Part shown: in pieces, positions 34,777 to 44,375 of the stretch | How positions within the stretch are numbered: position 1 is the first letter of the stretch | Layout: each line of letters starts with the position of its first letter | From: Mastigamoeba balamuthi | Lineage: Eukaryota; Evosea; Mastigamoebida; Mastigamoebidae | Length of the DNA stretch: 64,000 nt | Assembly (NCBI GenBank): GCA_902651635.1 | Contig: CACRSC010000084.1 | Location: 1,362,324 to 1,426,323, forward strand | Direction: 5' to 3' | Translations under genes and position numbers: made by a program | The notes under the pieces: model-generated | The model's input: only the letters and a program-made list of their open reading frames with translations | What the model was told of the DNA's origin: nothing | Databases searched by the model: none

Positions 34777-34793
34777 TTCTGCGACAAGGTGCA
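34777..34793 (-). promoter_or_regulatory. shared upstream element of MFS paralog 3
   Basis: The plus strand reads TTCTGCGACAAGGTGCA, 182-198 bp before the start codon of paralog 3. The surrounding sequence has otherwise diverged from the sister flanks. Confidence 0.6.
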
Positions 34794-35017
34794 CCTGCCG
34801 CTCAGCTGCTCAGCTGCTCCGCCTGTCGCAGCCCCCGGCCTCTGGCGCCTCTCCGCTGGGCCTCCGTGTGCCGGGCGCCGAGTCCCCTGGTGGCCCGCCT
34901 GCTCGTTGTGGCCTGCGATCACCGACTGGGGGGGGTTGGGCTGCGTGGCTGATCTCCTTGCCTTTGATGTGTGGGTCTATTTTGGTCCCGTGTGCCTTGG
35001 GGCTCAGGGACTGCCGC

Positions 35018-35028
35018 NNNNNNNNNNN
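35018..35028. other. assembly gap (11 N) between direct repeats
   Basis: Both sides of the gap carry the same sequence of about 40 bp (GGTCTATTT...GTGTGCCTTGGGGCTC...GGGACTGCCGC). Either this is a tandem repeat that broke the assembly, or the overlapping ends of two contigs were not merged. Confidence 0.9.
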
Positions 35029-35623
35029 GGTCTATTTCCGTCCGTGTGCCTTGGGGCTCAGGGACTGCCGCTCTGGGGCTGCTGCCCCCCGCACTCCAGC
35101 TACGCTGCCCCCCCGCTGTGCAGTGACGTGCGGGAACCCGCAGAGTGGGGCCACGGGGAGGGGGGGGCCCATGCGTGCTGTGCTGTGCATGTTGGTGGCC
35201 ATGCATGTTCAGTGATCACGCAACTGCGTGGCAGGCACACTTCAGCTCCGCCGTGCTGAGAGAGCAGCCCCTGCACGGACGTTGCTGCCCGTTGTTGCTG
35301 CTGGCCGTTGCTGTGGGTGCAGAGAAAAAAACCCCGGTGGATACCACCGGGCCAGCCAGCACTGTACGGGGGAGAATCTGCTGTGAGGTGTCACCTTCCA
35401 GTCACCACTGTCCCAGTGAGGGCATGACCACGCGTCACCAACGGCGGCGGCTTCCCGATCGGGATGCCGGCATATCCCGGATTCAACATCGCCCCAGATT
35501 TCCTTGATTTTCCGCCCCATTTTGCCTGCATAGAAAGCCACACCGCGTTTCTCCCCTTCTGACCCCCCCTCTCCTCCGCCGCCGCGCTCGCAGCCCCCCG
35601 CGCACACACACACACAGCTGGCG

Positions 35624-36982
35624 ATGCCCTCAAACACGCCCAGCCCGCCCTCGGCAGTGGGCCCCCCGTCGCTGCTGCTCTCGTTCTCGACGCTGAGCTA
35701 CGGCCGCCGCTACTCTGTGCGCCCCATTTTTTAGATTTTCTCCCCCGCTGGACCTCTGTGCACCTTTTTCCCGATCCGGCCCTGACTCAGCCGCTTGCCG
35801 GGTCTTGTCGCGTTTTTCCACCCCCGCAGTTCGTGATCGTGGCCACCAGGGAGTGGAGGGTCAAGCAGGGCCTCGCAGAGAGCGATTTCGCGCTGGCTGG
35901 GCAGACAGCGCGGACCGTCTGCGCGCACACAGGACTCAGTACGCAAGAAAGAGCACTGAACATCAACGCCCCCCGGGGGTTCAGATATGAGATCTGAAAC
36001 CGGAATCTGCGCCACGATATCCTGACGAGATATTATGCCCTCCCTCTCTGGCGCAGTGCTGATCTGCGACGAGTGCCCGTCGGTGGTGCAGGTCGCCAGG
36101 GCGGGGCAGGACGGGCCCTGCGTGCCGGCCGTCAGCACCAACGACACCGGCCAGGTCGAGGAGCGATACGCGTTCTACGTCAGGCGGTCCTGCACGTACG
36201 CCTCAAAAATGCACAAATATCTGCAGATATCTGTGGAATCGGGAATCTGCAAAAATCCGAACTGACCAGCACGCGTCAGACACGTCCAGGAGGACCAGTC
36301 GCTGCTGCTGGTCGTGAAGCTGGGGGACTGCGACATCACCGGGGGCCCGTTCAAGCTCTCTGTGCGGCGCAAGCTGTCGGACAGCACAGAGCGCAAGCCC
36401 CGAGGGCGCAGCGTCAAGTCGTCGTCGTCGTCCTCTGCGCAGCCCCAGCAGTCACAGCAGTCACAGCAGTCCCTGCAGCAGTCGCCGCCCCTGGGGCAGG
36501 AGCTGATGGTGAGGACGCCGGGGGGCAGCGTGTTCCCGGCGCTGGCCCCGCGGGCGCAGCAGGGGCAGCAGGGGGCCCAGGGCCCCGTGGCGACACTGCA
36601 CATCTTCCGGCCGCTGCCCAACCAGCTCGTCGTCACCGTGCGCCTCTACTTCCCGCTGCCCGCGCTCTTCCTCGACCACGTCAGCAGGATCCGCGACCTC
36701 ATCAAGGTCAACCTCCCCAGCTTCGTCAACAGCATGATCAACACCACAGACCAGCGTGAGCAATTGCCCTTTTTGTTCGGGTTTTTGTCGATTTCTCTCT
36801 CTCTCTCCTCTTCTCTTCATTGGCTGAGTGGCGGGTGCGCAGGGAACCAGGCGGTAGCGGTGGCCGTGTTCCGCAGCTACGACGCGATATGCGCGGCGGA
36901 GGTGCTGATCAACCAGTACTGCGCGTGCAACCCGCAGCTGCTCGATATACAGGAGTGGATCCTCTCGCAGAACATGCTCTGA
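35624..36982 (+). CDS. unknown beta-rich protein
   Basis: Five exons (35624-35716, 35830-35938, 36057-36195, 36280-36755, 36843-36982) sum to 319 codons (318 aa) with all phases matching. The N-terminal 150 residues alternate hydrophobic and polar residues (FVIVATREWRV, YAFYVRR, SLLLVVKLGDCD, GGPFKLSVRRKL) and end like an immunoglobulin-type beta-sandwich. Two cysteine pairs occur in LICDECPSVV and elsewhere. A linker rich in Ser and Gln follows, then a helical C-terminal domain (IRDLIKVNLPSFVNSMI; VAVFRSYDAICAAEVLI; LLDIQEWILSQNML). I recognise no family. Four donors are GTGCGC, GTACGC, GTACGC and GTGAGC. A sandwich plus helical tail could be a DNA-binding or adaptor protein, but that is a guess. 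Confidence 0.65.
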
Positions 36983-37044
36983 GCGCACTCACACAGCCAG
37001 CTCTCCAACACCCGCAGAAACTGGGCCGACTTCACTCCCACACA

Positions 37045-37184
37045 CCACCGCCACTCATCCCCTCCCACCCAGCCGGACGGACGGGCCTCCCACCCCCGTG
37101 CTGCGTTTTCCCACCCCGCATCGAGCACACCCCGTACGACTATGACAACGATAACTGTCAATTTATCCCAGAGGGCTGGCAGGG
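37045..37184 (-). repeat. displaced copy of the sphingomyelin-synthase-like gene 3' end
   Basis: About 140 bp match 38107-38250, which spans the last codons and 3' flank of the sphingomyelin-synthase-like gene. Shared blocks include CCTCCCACCCCCGTGCTGCG, CATCGAGCACACCCCGTACG and ATGACAACGATAACT. The copy lies 1,063 bp further downstream in the same orientation, beyond the gene at 37368-37970. An AGCTGGCC...GGCCAGCT hairpin sits next to it at about 37230-37253. Confidence 0.9.
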
Positions 37185-37367
37185 GAAGGCTGGGTGGGCT
37201 GCGCAGGCTGTGGTGCCAATAAGGAAGCCCAGCTGGCCTTAAGCTGGGCCAGCTCTGCATTCTGGGCATTAAGGTCTCAGCTTAGACGACAAGAAAAACG
37301 CTTGTGCCACCAAAAACAACACTCGTGGTTTGTTGGGAAGGGTGGCAGTTCGCGGCAGATCAGATGG

Positions 37368-37970
37368 TCACGAGTCGAACCAGAAGTCCTCGAAGGGGCT
37401 CTCAGGGAATCCGTGGTGGAATAACACGCTGATCTCCTTGTCTCCATTGAGCGCCAAGTAGTCGAGGCTGCCAGAGGCGAAGTTGTAGAACATCTTCTGT
37501 TTGAGGGCGTCGCCAAGTGTCTTCTCCGCGAGGGCCACCACCGTCGGTAGGAGCGCACCCGGCTCGCTGCGGTCGAGGAGGTACCAACCATCGGAGCAGT
37601 GGCGCAGGCCGACTTCGTGCGGCTCCTTGAAGATGCGCATCCCCTCCTTCTTCGGGTCCGGATAGAGGAAGCCGTCGTTCGGGAGGCGCAGCGAGGTGCA
37701 GAACACCTTCTTGCCGTGCGACTGGCACGTGCTGCACTCGATTGTGGCGCGCCACCTCGCCTTGTCGTAGTCGAAGACGGCGCTCCCAGGGCTCGAGATG
37801 TCGACGCCCGAGGCGAGGAAGCTCGCGAAAACGCCGTCGAGCTTCTTGAAGTCGAAGCGGTCCGCACACTTGTCGCGCGCCTCGTCGTAAGACAGCCCGC
37901 CACCGCGAGACTGCGGCGAGCTTCTGAACATCGCGGTGTGCAGGGGGTAGACCTTGCTCACCTTGTCCAT
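37368..37970 (-). CDS. intronless protein of unknown function
   Basis: A single exon encodes 200 aa from MDKVSKVYPLHTAMF to FEDFWFDS. The sequence is well mixed and looks globular (YDEARDKCADRFDFKKLDGVF; ATIECSTCQSHGKKVFCTSL; FYNFASGSLDYLALNGDKEI). Cys pairs in CSTCQSHGKKVFC could bind metal. I recognise no family. It lacks introns and has less extreme third-position GC than its neighbours, and it is bracketed by direct copies of the neighbouring gene's 3' end. This fits arrival as an inserted cassette, by retrocopy or lateral transfer. That origin is inference. Confidence 0.7.
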   Translation of the reverse strand: MDKVSKVYPLHTAMFRSSPQSRGGGLSYDEARDKCADRFDFKKLDGVFASFLASGVDISSPGSAVFDYDKARWRATIECSTCQSHGKKVFCTSLRLPNDGFLYPDPKKEGMRIFKEPHEVGLRHCSDGWYLLDRSEPGALLPTVVALAEKTLGDALKQKMFYNFASGSLDYLALNGDKEISVLFHHGFPESPFEDFWFDS

Positions 37971-38221
37971 TGTGTTTTGTGGAGCGCGGTCAGTTTCAAC
38001 TGATGTCGTTTTAATATCTTCTCTCGCGTTACCACAGCTACTTCCGAGTGTTTCTGGGAGTGCCCTACAGACTGTCAGTGCCTTATTGCCGGAAGGACAA
38101 AAAAAACCACCGCCACTCCTCCCCTCCCTTCCAGCCAGACGGAACGGGCCTCCCACCCCCGTGCTGCGTTTCCCCACCCCCGCATCGAGCACACCCCGTA
38201 CGACAATGACAACGATAACTA

Positions 38222-39441
38222 TCAATTTATTGCAGAAGGTCGGCAGGGGGGCTGCGGGGATTGCTGCTGCTGCTGCTGCTGCTGCCAGGCCCAGGCCCGC
38301 TGCATGTCGGGGGCGTCGCGCTCGTACCAGCGCAGGAAGCGGTTGTAGGGGTTGTCGCGGAGGGGGGCCGTCAGGAGGTAGTGGTGGTAGAGCTTGAAGA
38401 CGAGCGTCGAGAGCAGGACGCCCGTCACGACGTCGATGGTGTAGTGCAGTCGCGTGCCCACGATCAGCACGATGCCAGCCGCGCAGACGCACCACACGAG
38501 GAACTTGGCCGGCGTGCACCGCTGCACGACTGGGGGTCCGTTGGCAAACGAGCGGGGAGTCAGCGGGGCGGAGACGCACAGCCGTGGCGGGAGACCGGGC
38601 AGCGGCCGGGGCACGCGGCCTCGCAGAGCGAGAAGGAGCAGAGGGGGACGATGTGGGAGTACTGGTGCCAGAGCAGCGCGGCCAGCGTGATGTTGACCGT
38701 GTGGCCGCTGAAGAAGACGTCGCTGCAGGTCTTGTGGACGCCGCCCAGGATCAGGAAGCCCTCGACCAGCGGGTTGCCCGTGGCCGTCGGCACGCACGTG
38801 TCCTGCACGGGGGTGCGGGTCAGAGCGGCTCGCAGCATCGCGCAGAGGGCGAGCGAGCAGCGCGGAACCTGCGGGTTGGGCAGCGACGTCAGGACGATGG
38901 TGAAGCTGCGGATGAGGAACAGCGCCCCCAGGACCGTCATGTAGCGCCGCAGCAGCACGAACCTGTATGGGAGCGCAGCAAGCGAGTCAGTGCTGTCGAG
39001 AGGAGCGCGAAGGGAGGAGCACCTGAGCTGCGTGAGGCCGAAGCGGACGAGCGTGGCCACGATGAGGCCGGCGACGCAGTAGTCGGCGAGGGCGTCGGGG
39101 GCGATGCGCGGGATGAGCTCGAAGCCGACGTCGGGGAGCACGCCGAGGCGCTCCTCCGAGCCCAGCGAGGCGTCGAGGAGCCACTGCACGGTCTTGTGCT
39201 CGGCGACGACCTGCAGGACGCAGTTCCAGTAGAGGCAGACGACCAGCCACGACGCTGCCACGAGGCACGGGCACGCTGACGCCAGGCGCGCTGCCCACTG
39301 CGAGGCGGGGGCCCGGAGCCAGCTGGCGATGCACGCGGGGGCCGCACGGAGGCGCTCAGGGAGCCGTGCGGTGCACAGGGGCTCGTAAGTGCACTCGTCG
39401 TGGTCGTCGACGAGCAGGACAGTGCTCTCGTCTCCCTGCAT
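38222..39441 (-). CDS. sphingomyelin-synthase-like ceramide phosphotransferase (PAP2_C)
   Basis: This family transfers a phospho-head group from a phospholipid to ceramide in Golgi or plasma membrane; members include sphingomyelin, ceramide-phosphoethanolamine and inositol-phosphorylceramide synthases. Exons 39441-39023, 38962-38869, 38802-38580 and 38529-38222 sum to 348 codons (347 aa). Six hydrophobic segments are visible. CSDVFFSGHT and RLHYTIDVVTG carry the His-His-Asp catalytic triad. The cytosolic tail is Gln-rich (CAG repeat). Which head group is used cannot be told. The stop codon overlaps an AATAAA hexamer (GCAATAAATTGA), a possible polyadenylation signal. Its 3' end is duplicated downstream, beyond the next gene. 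The start is the ATG of MQGDESTVLL. Confidence 0.88.
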
Positions 39442-40353
39442 TCGCGGACAAGCAAGGTGCTCGACAGCCAGGCGCGATTGGTGTTGTGGCGTCGGGCCGT
39501 GCTGCTTTCCGACGTCGTGTGCGCCCTGGATCCGCACCGCTGGGATCGAATTTTGGGCCTCTGTTTCCAATTGGTGATGCAAACTGGGGTGATGTCTCAA
39601 CTCGGGAACGGGGCTTCCGGTGGGACCGTTGGACCGACTGTGGGGGCGCTGCCACAGATTACGATGGGTCGCCGTGCGGATGACCCTCTCCCGTGAAGGA
39701 AGGCGGCAGGTTCCGCTTTCCTCACCTCTGGGTCTCTGAGCCCCTCCGGAACGAACCGTGGGCCCACGGGCTATTTTGGGGCTTGCAGATTATCTCGACA
39801 GCGGGCCGGTGGGCTGTTCTCACTCTCGGCGCAAGCCCAGAGATGCGCAGTGGTGTACGAGGTTCTGCTGGCTTCTTGCAGCAGCTTTTCGCGATGCACG
39901 CAGACACCGGTGGGCAAGATATTCTCAATTGATATTTGCGAGCAAATCAACTGCCCCTCCCTCGAGGTGCCCGCCCGGTGGCCCGCTGGGGCAGCACCGC
40001 CACAACCGCCGCAGCGCGCGACGCCGCCGGGGCCAGAGCAAACCCCGTTATTCAATTGATATCTGAGATACACCGGTCAACGATCCCAGCCCCGCGCAAC
40101 GACCAGCAGCCCCGCAAAAATACGTGGGGCACCCCCAACAGCACCCCGAGCAGGCGCCCCGGCCCCGCGCGCTGCAGCGCCGCCCGGCGCCGCGGCCGCA
40201 GGGGCACCAGCGCGGATATTCAATTGATATCTGAGATACACAGAGATTCTGTGACCCGAAAAGGGACTCCCACCCTCTCTCGAGACAAAGCGCAAAGTGC
40301 ACACCAATTGCCCTGGGCGCAGCAGACAAGAGACACCCACCCACCCCCAGGTG
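39442..40353. repeat. intergenic region with spaced CAATTGATAT repeats
   Basis: A motif CAATTGATATCTGAGATAC occurs at about 40054 and 40220, and a related CAATTGATATTTGCGAG at about 39925. Spacings are about 130 and 166 bp. The blocks between are GC-rich and unlike each other. No gene is supported. The plus-strand gene at 40354 may have an untranslated 5' exon here, since CCACCCCCAG lies just before its ATG. Confidence 0.6.
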
Positions 40354-42057
40354 ATGACGACAGGGCGATTGTGCGACCAGGAGGTGACGCTTTTCGTGGA
40401 GCTGCACCCCGCGTGGGCCGAGCGGGCGGCGGACCCCCGCGAGCGCCCGCAGCTGCTCGACTCGCGCGACTTCCGCGAGTTTGCCGAGGGCCTCCAGAAC
40501 GGCGACGTCTCGGGCATGTACTACAAGTACGGGCCCCGCATCCTCGAGGCCTTCACCAAGACCCAGGCACGCCGATGTGGCAGGGGTGGGGGTGGGGGGT
40601 GGGTGGGGTCCCATGCCGGGGCGCGTCTCGCGTTTTCGCCCCCCCGTTCTTTTCGTATTTGCGCCGCGTCCAATTTGAATTCGCGGGGGGCGAATTGAAT
40701 CAATTGGGCGGCCACCCCCCTACGGACGCTTCTGCGCCGCTTTTCCGGCGCCGCCGGGCCCTGCCGGGGCCGCGCGAGGGGCGTGGGGGTGCTGCGAGGT
40801 CGCGGGCGTCGCGTTTGGAGCACAGCGGGGGCCCCATCCCTCCCTCCCCTTCGCCCGGCAGCAATCAATTGCTGGCGCTGTATCTGAGGGGGTCGGCTGG
40901 TGTGTGTCTCGCATTCCTCCCCCCGCCCCCCCTGCGCCCAGCGGTGGCCGCTCGCCCTGGCAGAGGGGGTTGCGATCCCCGGGGTCGCTTGTTTGGCGCG
41001 CTATTTTTGCTGCTCTGCAGAGGGCCGAGCTCTGCAGGGTGCAGCCGCCCGGGAGTGGCCTCCCTTCAATCGAGTGACGTCACTGCCGCCTCCCTCTCCT
41101 CTCGTGGGGGCTGGCCCAGCCCCCCTCCCGGAGTGGCGTTGAGAGCGAGGGTGGTCTCAGCTCAGTTTGGTCTGATTTCGATACGCGCCATTCAATTGTT
41201 TTGCTGTTACGCGTTTACTTCGGATTCGCGCGCATCTTCTGGGCGGCACGCACAGGGTTATTTTGCGATTCCGGGTCTGAATGCGGTGCCTGGGGCGTGG
41301 ACAGCTGATCGAGGCGGCCAAGGACCACGGGGCCAAGGCGGTGCTGGCGATGGCCAAGGGCAAGCTGATCGACATTGTCAGGCACGTGCTCGACGTCGAG
41401 GAGGACACGGAGGACGAGCGCGTCGTCGAGAACGAGGACTCGGACCCCACGACGCGCAGGGCCGCCACCGCCACGACGCTCGTCGCGGGCGAGGGCCTCG
41501 AGCTCGAGTTCCGCTACCAGCGCTGCACCGTCGTCGTCCACGCGTCGGGCACGGCCACTGTCGACTCGGTCTTCGAGGAGGCCCTCACGAGCTCCCGCGG
41601 CTTCAACTTCGAGGGCACGTGGCCCACTTCACCGTTTTTTATTTTGCTCTCGGGGGCGTTTCTGACGGCATAATCGGCGCGTCAGACTTTGGGCACCTGT
41701 ACAAGGCGAAGATCACGCGGCTGGGGGTCGTCATAACGTCGCCGCTGAGCGACGGGGAGCCGCGGGAAGACGGGACGGATTCGGACGGCGTCAAGACGCT
41801 CAACGCGGGCAAGACGACGCTCGGGGTGCGACAGAGCCCGCCGCCAGCGATCCCAGCAGGTCGCATGCACTCGGCCTCACCCCTCCCTCTTTTTGCCTGC
41901 GCAGCACGTGGGGCTGAAGAAGGGCGACGCGTTCACGTGGCTGTTTGACTTTGGGGACAACTGGCGCTTCAAGGTGGCCGTCAAGGGCAAGGTGAGCGTC
42001 ATGGACGGCAAGGTGACCGTCCTCAAGAGGATAGGCAAGCCGCCCAAGCAGTACTAG
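40354..42057 (+). CDS. pRiA4b ORF-3-like protein
   Basis: Exons 40354-40566, 41305-41614, 41686-41825 and 41905-42057 sum to 272 codons (271 aa). The C-terminal half matches the plasmid pRiA4b ORF-3 / IS1096 passenger family: FEYQ-like beta start (LELEFRYQRCTVVVHA), FEEALTSSRGFNFEDFGHLYKAKI and the signature KKGDAFTWLFDFGDNWRFKV. The N-terminal 110 residues are helical and acidic and are not part of the family core. These proteins are common in bacteria and in some eukaryotes, and their role is unknown. Two of three introns have GC donors: 40567-41304 (GCACGC) and 41615-41685 (GCACGT). The second is compelling, because only its removal gives NFE|DFGHLY in frame and avoids a stop codon. Confidence 0.83.
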
Positions 42058-42341
42058 CGACCCTGGATTTGGCTCTCCCCCTCTGTTCTCCCCTGACGTT
42101 CACTTTATACACACGCCCTTCTTTTTTTCCCCCACCGAGTCTCTCTTGTGTTCACTTGAGCTGTATGTACTCTGCACGGCATGCTCAACTGCCCTCAGGT
42201 CAATTTCCACTGGGCAGTCTTGTCGAGAGGACCTGCTGCTGTCTCCTGAACGAGGCATCCGACCGATACAAAATGAGCCTGGGCTGTGGGTATTGGAATG
42301 CTTGTGGCAACGACGGCGGTGGTGCCTGCGCGTGTGTTGCT

Positions 42342-43381
42342 TCACTCTGGTGTCGCTGTGGTGGCCGTGGCCAGCAGCAGGCGCTCCAGCGACGACAGCC
42401 CTGTGATGTACCCGGCGTCCCGGAACTCGGGCCCCTTGCGCGTCGCGTGCGCAAAGTCGATCATGGTGGCCGAGGGCTCTGCGCTGGACTGCGCGTCGCC
42501 CTCGTAGACGAGCAGCAGCGACGAGGCGACGAGCTCCCACCCGCCCTCGTGCTCCGCCCAGGCCCTGACCGCCGCCACGCGCCTCGCCAGCCCGCGGGCC
42601 ACGGCCGCCGTGTCGTCGGCGGCCGAGAGGAAGACCCTGAGGCCGCCGACCATCTCGCGGTCGGTCATGAGGTTCCAGCCGAACGTCTTCTTGTCGTACC
42701 TGCGCTCGAGCACCTTCATGCCGCAGAAGCGGAACCCGTACACGCTCGTCGTGCAGCCCGCGTCCTGCCGCCTGTGCGCCTCGGCCTTCTCGGGCGTGCA
42801 CTCGTCGTGCCACGTCCGCGTGCCCATCTTCATGTCCGCGATGCAGGGCCGCGAGTACCTGTAGGCGCACACACAGGGAGGGCTTCGAGTCAATTGACTG
42901 CTGATCGAAGGGGGTGCACTCCCACCTGGCCACCACGTCCTCCATGACGATGTACTTGGCCCCGCCCCGCTGCCGCAACCCGTAGTACTTTGGCGTCAGC
43001 TGCGCCAGCATCCCGCCGCTCTTCCCGTTGGCTGTCCGTTTTGCGCGCTTTTTGACTCAGAATTTTGAATACCCATCGATTTAATTTGCTCCGTTTCCCG
43101 TTTTAAAAAGCGGTAAAAATAGCGCGGAATTATGACGCAGCAGAGGGAGGACGGAGAAAAGGCGGACCGAACTCGAAGAAGGCGAGCTCCTTGGGCTCGT
43201 CCACGCGCTTGAGGACCCTGCCCCTGTCGAAGAGGAGGGCGCCGCCGCCGTGGCCGCCGACCTGGTGGCCCTCCTGGGGCACTGCGTGGCGCTGCTCGCG
43301 TGCCGCGGCTGCTGCGTGGGTGCCCTCCTGCGAATCGCAGCCCTGGACGGAGATGAGGTCGCTGCTCGAGCCGCTGCCCAT
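42342..43381 (-). CDS. inositol polyphosphate kinase (IPMK/IP6K family)
   Basis: The enzyme phosphorylates inositol polyphosphates using ATP. Exons 43381-43168, 43031-42926 and 42858-42342 sum to 279 codons (278 aa). Visible motifs are GHQVGGHGG near the N-terminus, KELAFFEF, the inositol-binding PCIADMKMGTR (PxxxDxKxG), TSVYGFRFCGM, SSLLLVYEG and the metal-binding MIDFAHAT, then GYITGLSSL. The size is typical of the short IPMK/IP6K members of protists. GHQVGGH is more typical of IP6K-type proteins, but the exact substrate is not fixed by sequence. Donors are GTCCGC and GTGGGA. Confidence 0.9.
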
Positions 43382-44375
43382 CAGCAAAGATAAACTGCAG
43401 TGGTGCAGCACGACTGTTGGACTGTGGAAATAGCACGACAGAAGATTTCTTTTGCCTGACGATATCTTAATATTAAGATACCGAATTCTCCGGAATAAGA
43501 GATCTTTGCCCAGTTCCCAGAGGCAAGCCGGCCCCCACGCTGGCAGCAGGCAGCAGGGCAGAACAAGAGTCCTCACAGCTGACCAGGGAAGATGGGGGCA
43601 TGCTCCCCGACAGCGTGACCCTACCTTCGCAAACCTAAGATCAATTGAGTGCGATCTACACTGGAATTCCATCGGAAATGAATATTATTGAGCAGCAGTT
43701 ATTCCAGTTTGGCCTGACCGCCTCTCCCTCGTCATCCCCCGGCAGCCCAGCGCCTCTGAGGGGCTCCAGGGACCTCCCGAGCCTCGCAGGACCACCGCCC
43801 AGGCTGCAGGGCCCTGGCGTGCCACAGGGGCCCCGCGCCCTGCCAGTTTCCCTCAGCTCTGCGCAGCTCACGACTTCCTTACTCGGCTCGCGTTCGCCGC
43901 GTGTATTTTCACGGTTTTCCACCGCATCCGCCACGACTCTGGACTGAAAGGGCAACGGACCATACCGAATACGTCCAGAGCATCGGTCTCCTGGAGGGCG
44001 CCCGCGTGCCCCCGGCCCGCCAGCACCCCGTGCCCCGCAGGGCTCCGAGAGGACAGGGACTGCCACTCCGGGACCGCCACGGGGCGAGCGGCGGGGGGCG
44101 TGGAAGGCGCCAGCGGGGCAAAGCGGAGCCCCCGGCTGGGCTGCCGAAGAGGGGAAAAGCGAGGCAGCGGTGAGAAAGCAGCAGGAAAAGTCGGATACGC
44201 GGAGAGAGCGAGAGAGAAAGCGGAGCGGGGCAGCGTGACGTGTGGTCCCCGGTAGCCCAACGCCCCCTCCGCCATCTCAGAAATTAATAAAAAAACAAGC
44301 CAGCCAGCCCCCCCGGAGCCCAGCCGAGCCCAGCCAACACCCCCATCCATCCATCTTCCCCTGGGAGCCCACGTC
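43382..44375. other. divergent intergenic region
   Basis: No gene is supported. An AT-richer part with ACGATATCTTAATATTAAG is at about 43458-43478, upstream of the kinase gene. Purine-rich GC-rich sequence occupies 43990-44260 before the SEL1 gene. Confidence 0.45.

Larger units (their letters stand above)
34596..35623. other. intergenic region upstream of MFS paralog 3
   Basis: This holds the third shared element (34777-34793), an 11-N assembly gap and low-complexity GC-rich sequence. No gene is supported. Confidence 0.5.

Noticed and set aside
37228-37255. AGCTGGCC/GGCCAGCT hairpin as a terminator
   Set aside because: Rho-independent terminators are not expected in eukaryotic nuclear genes, and there is no T-run after it.
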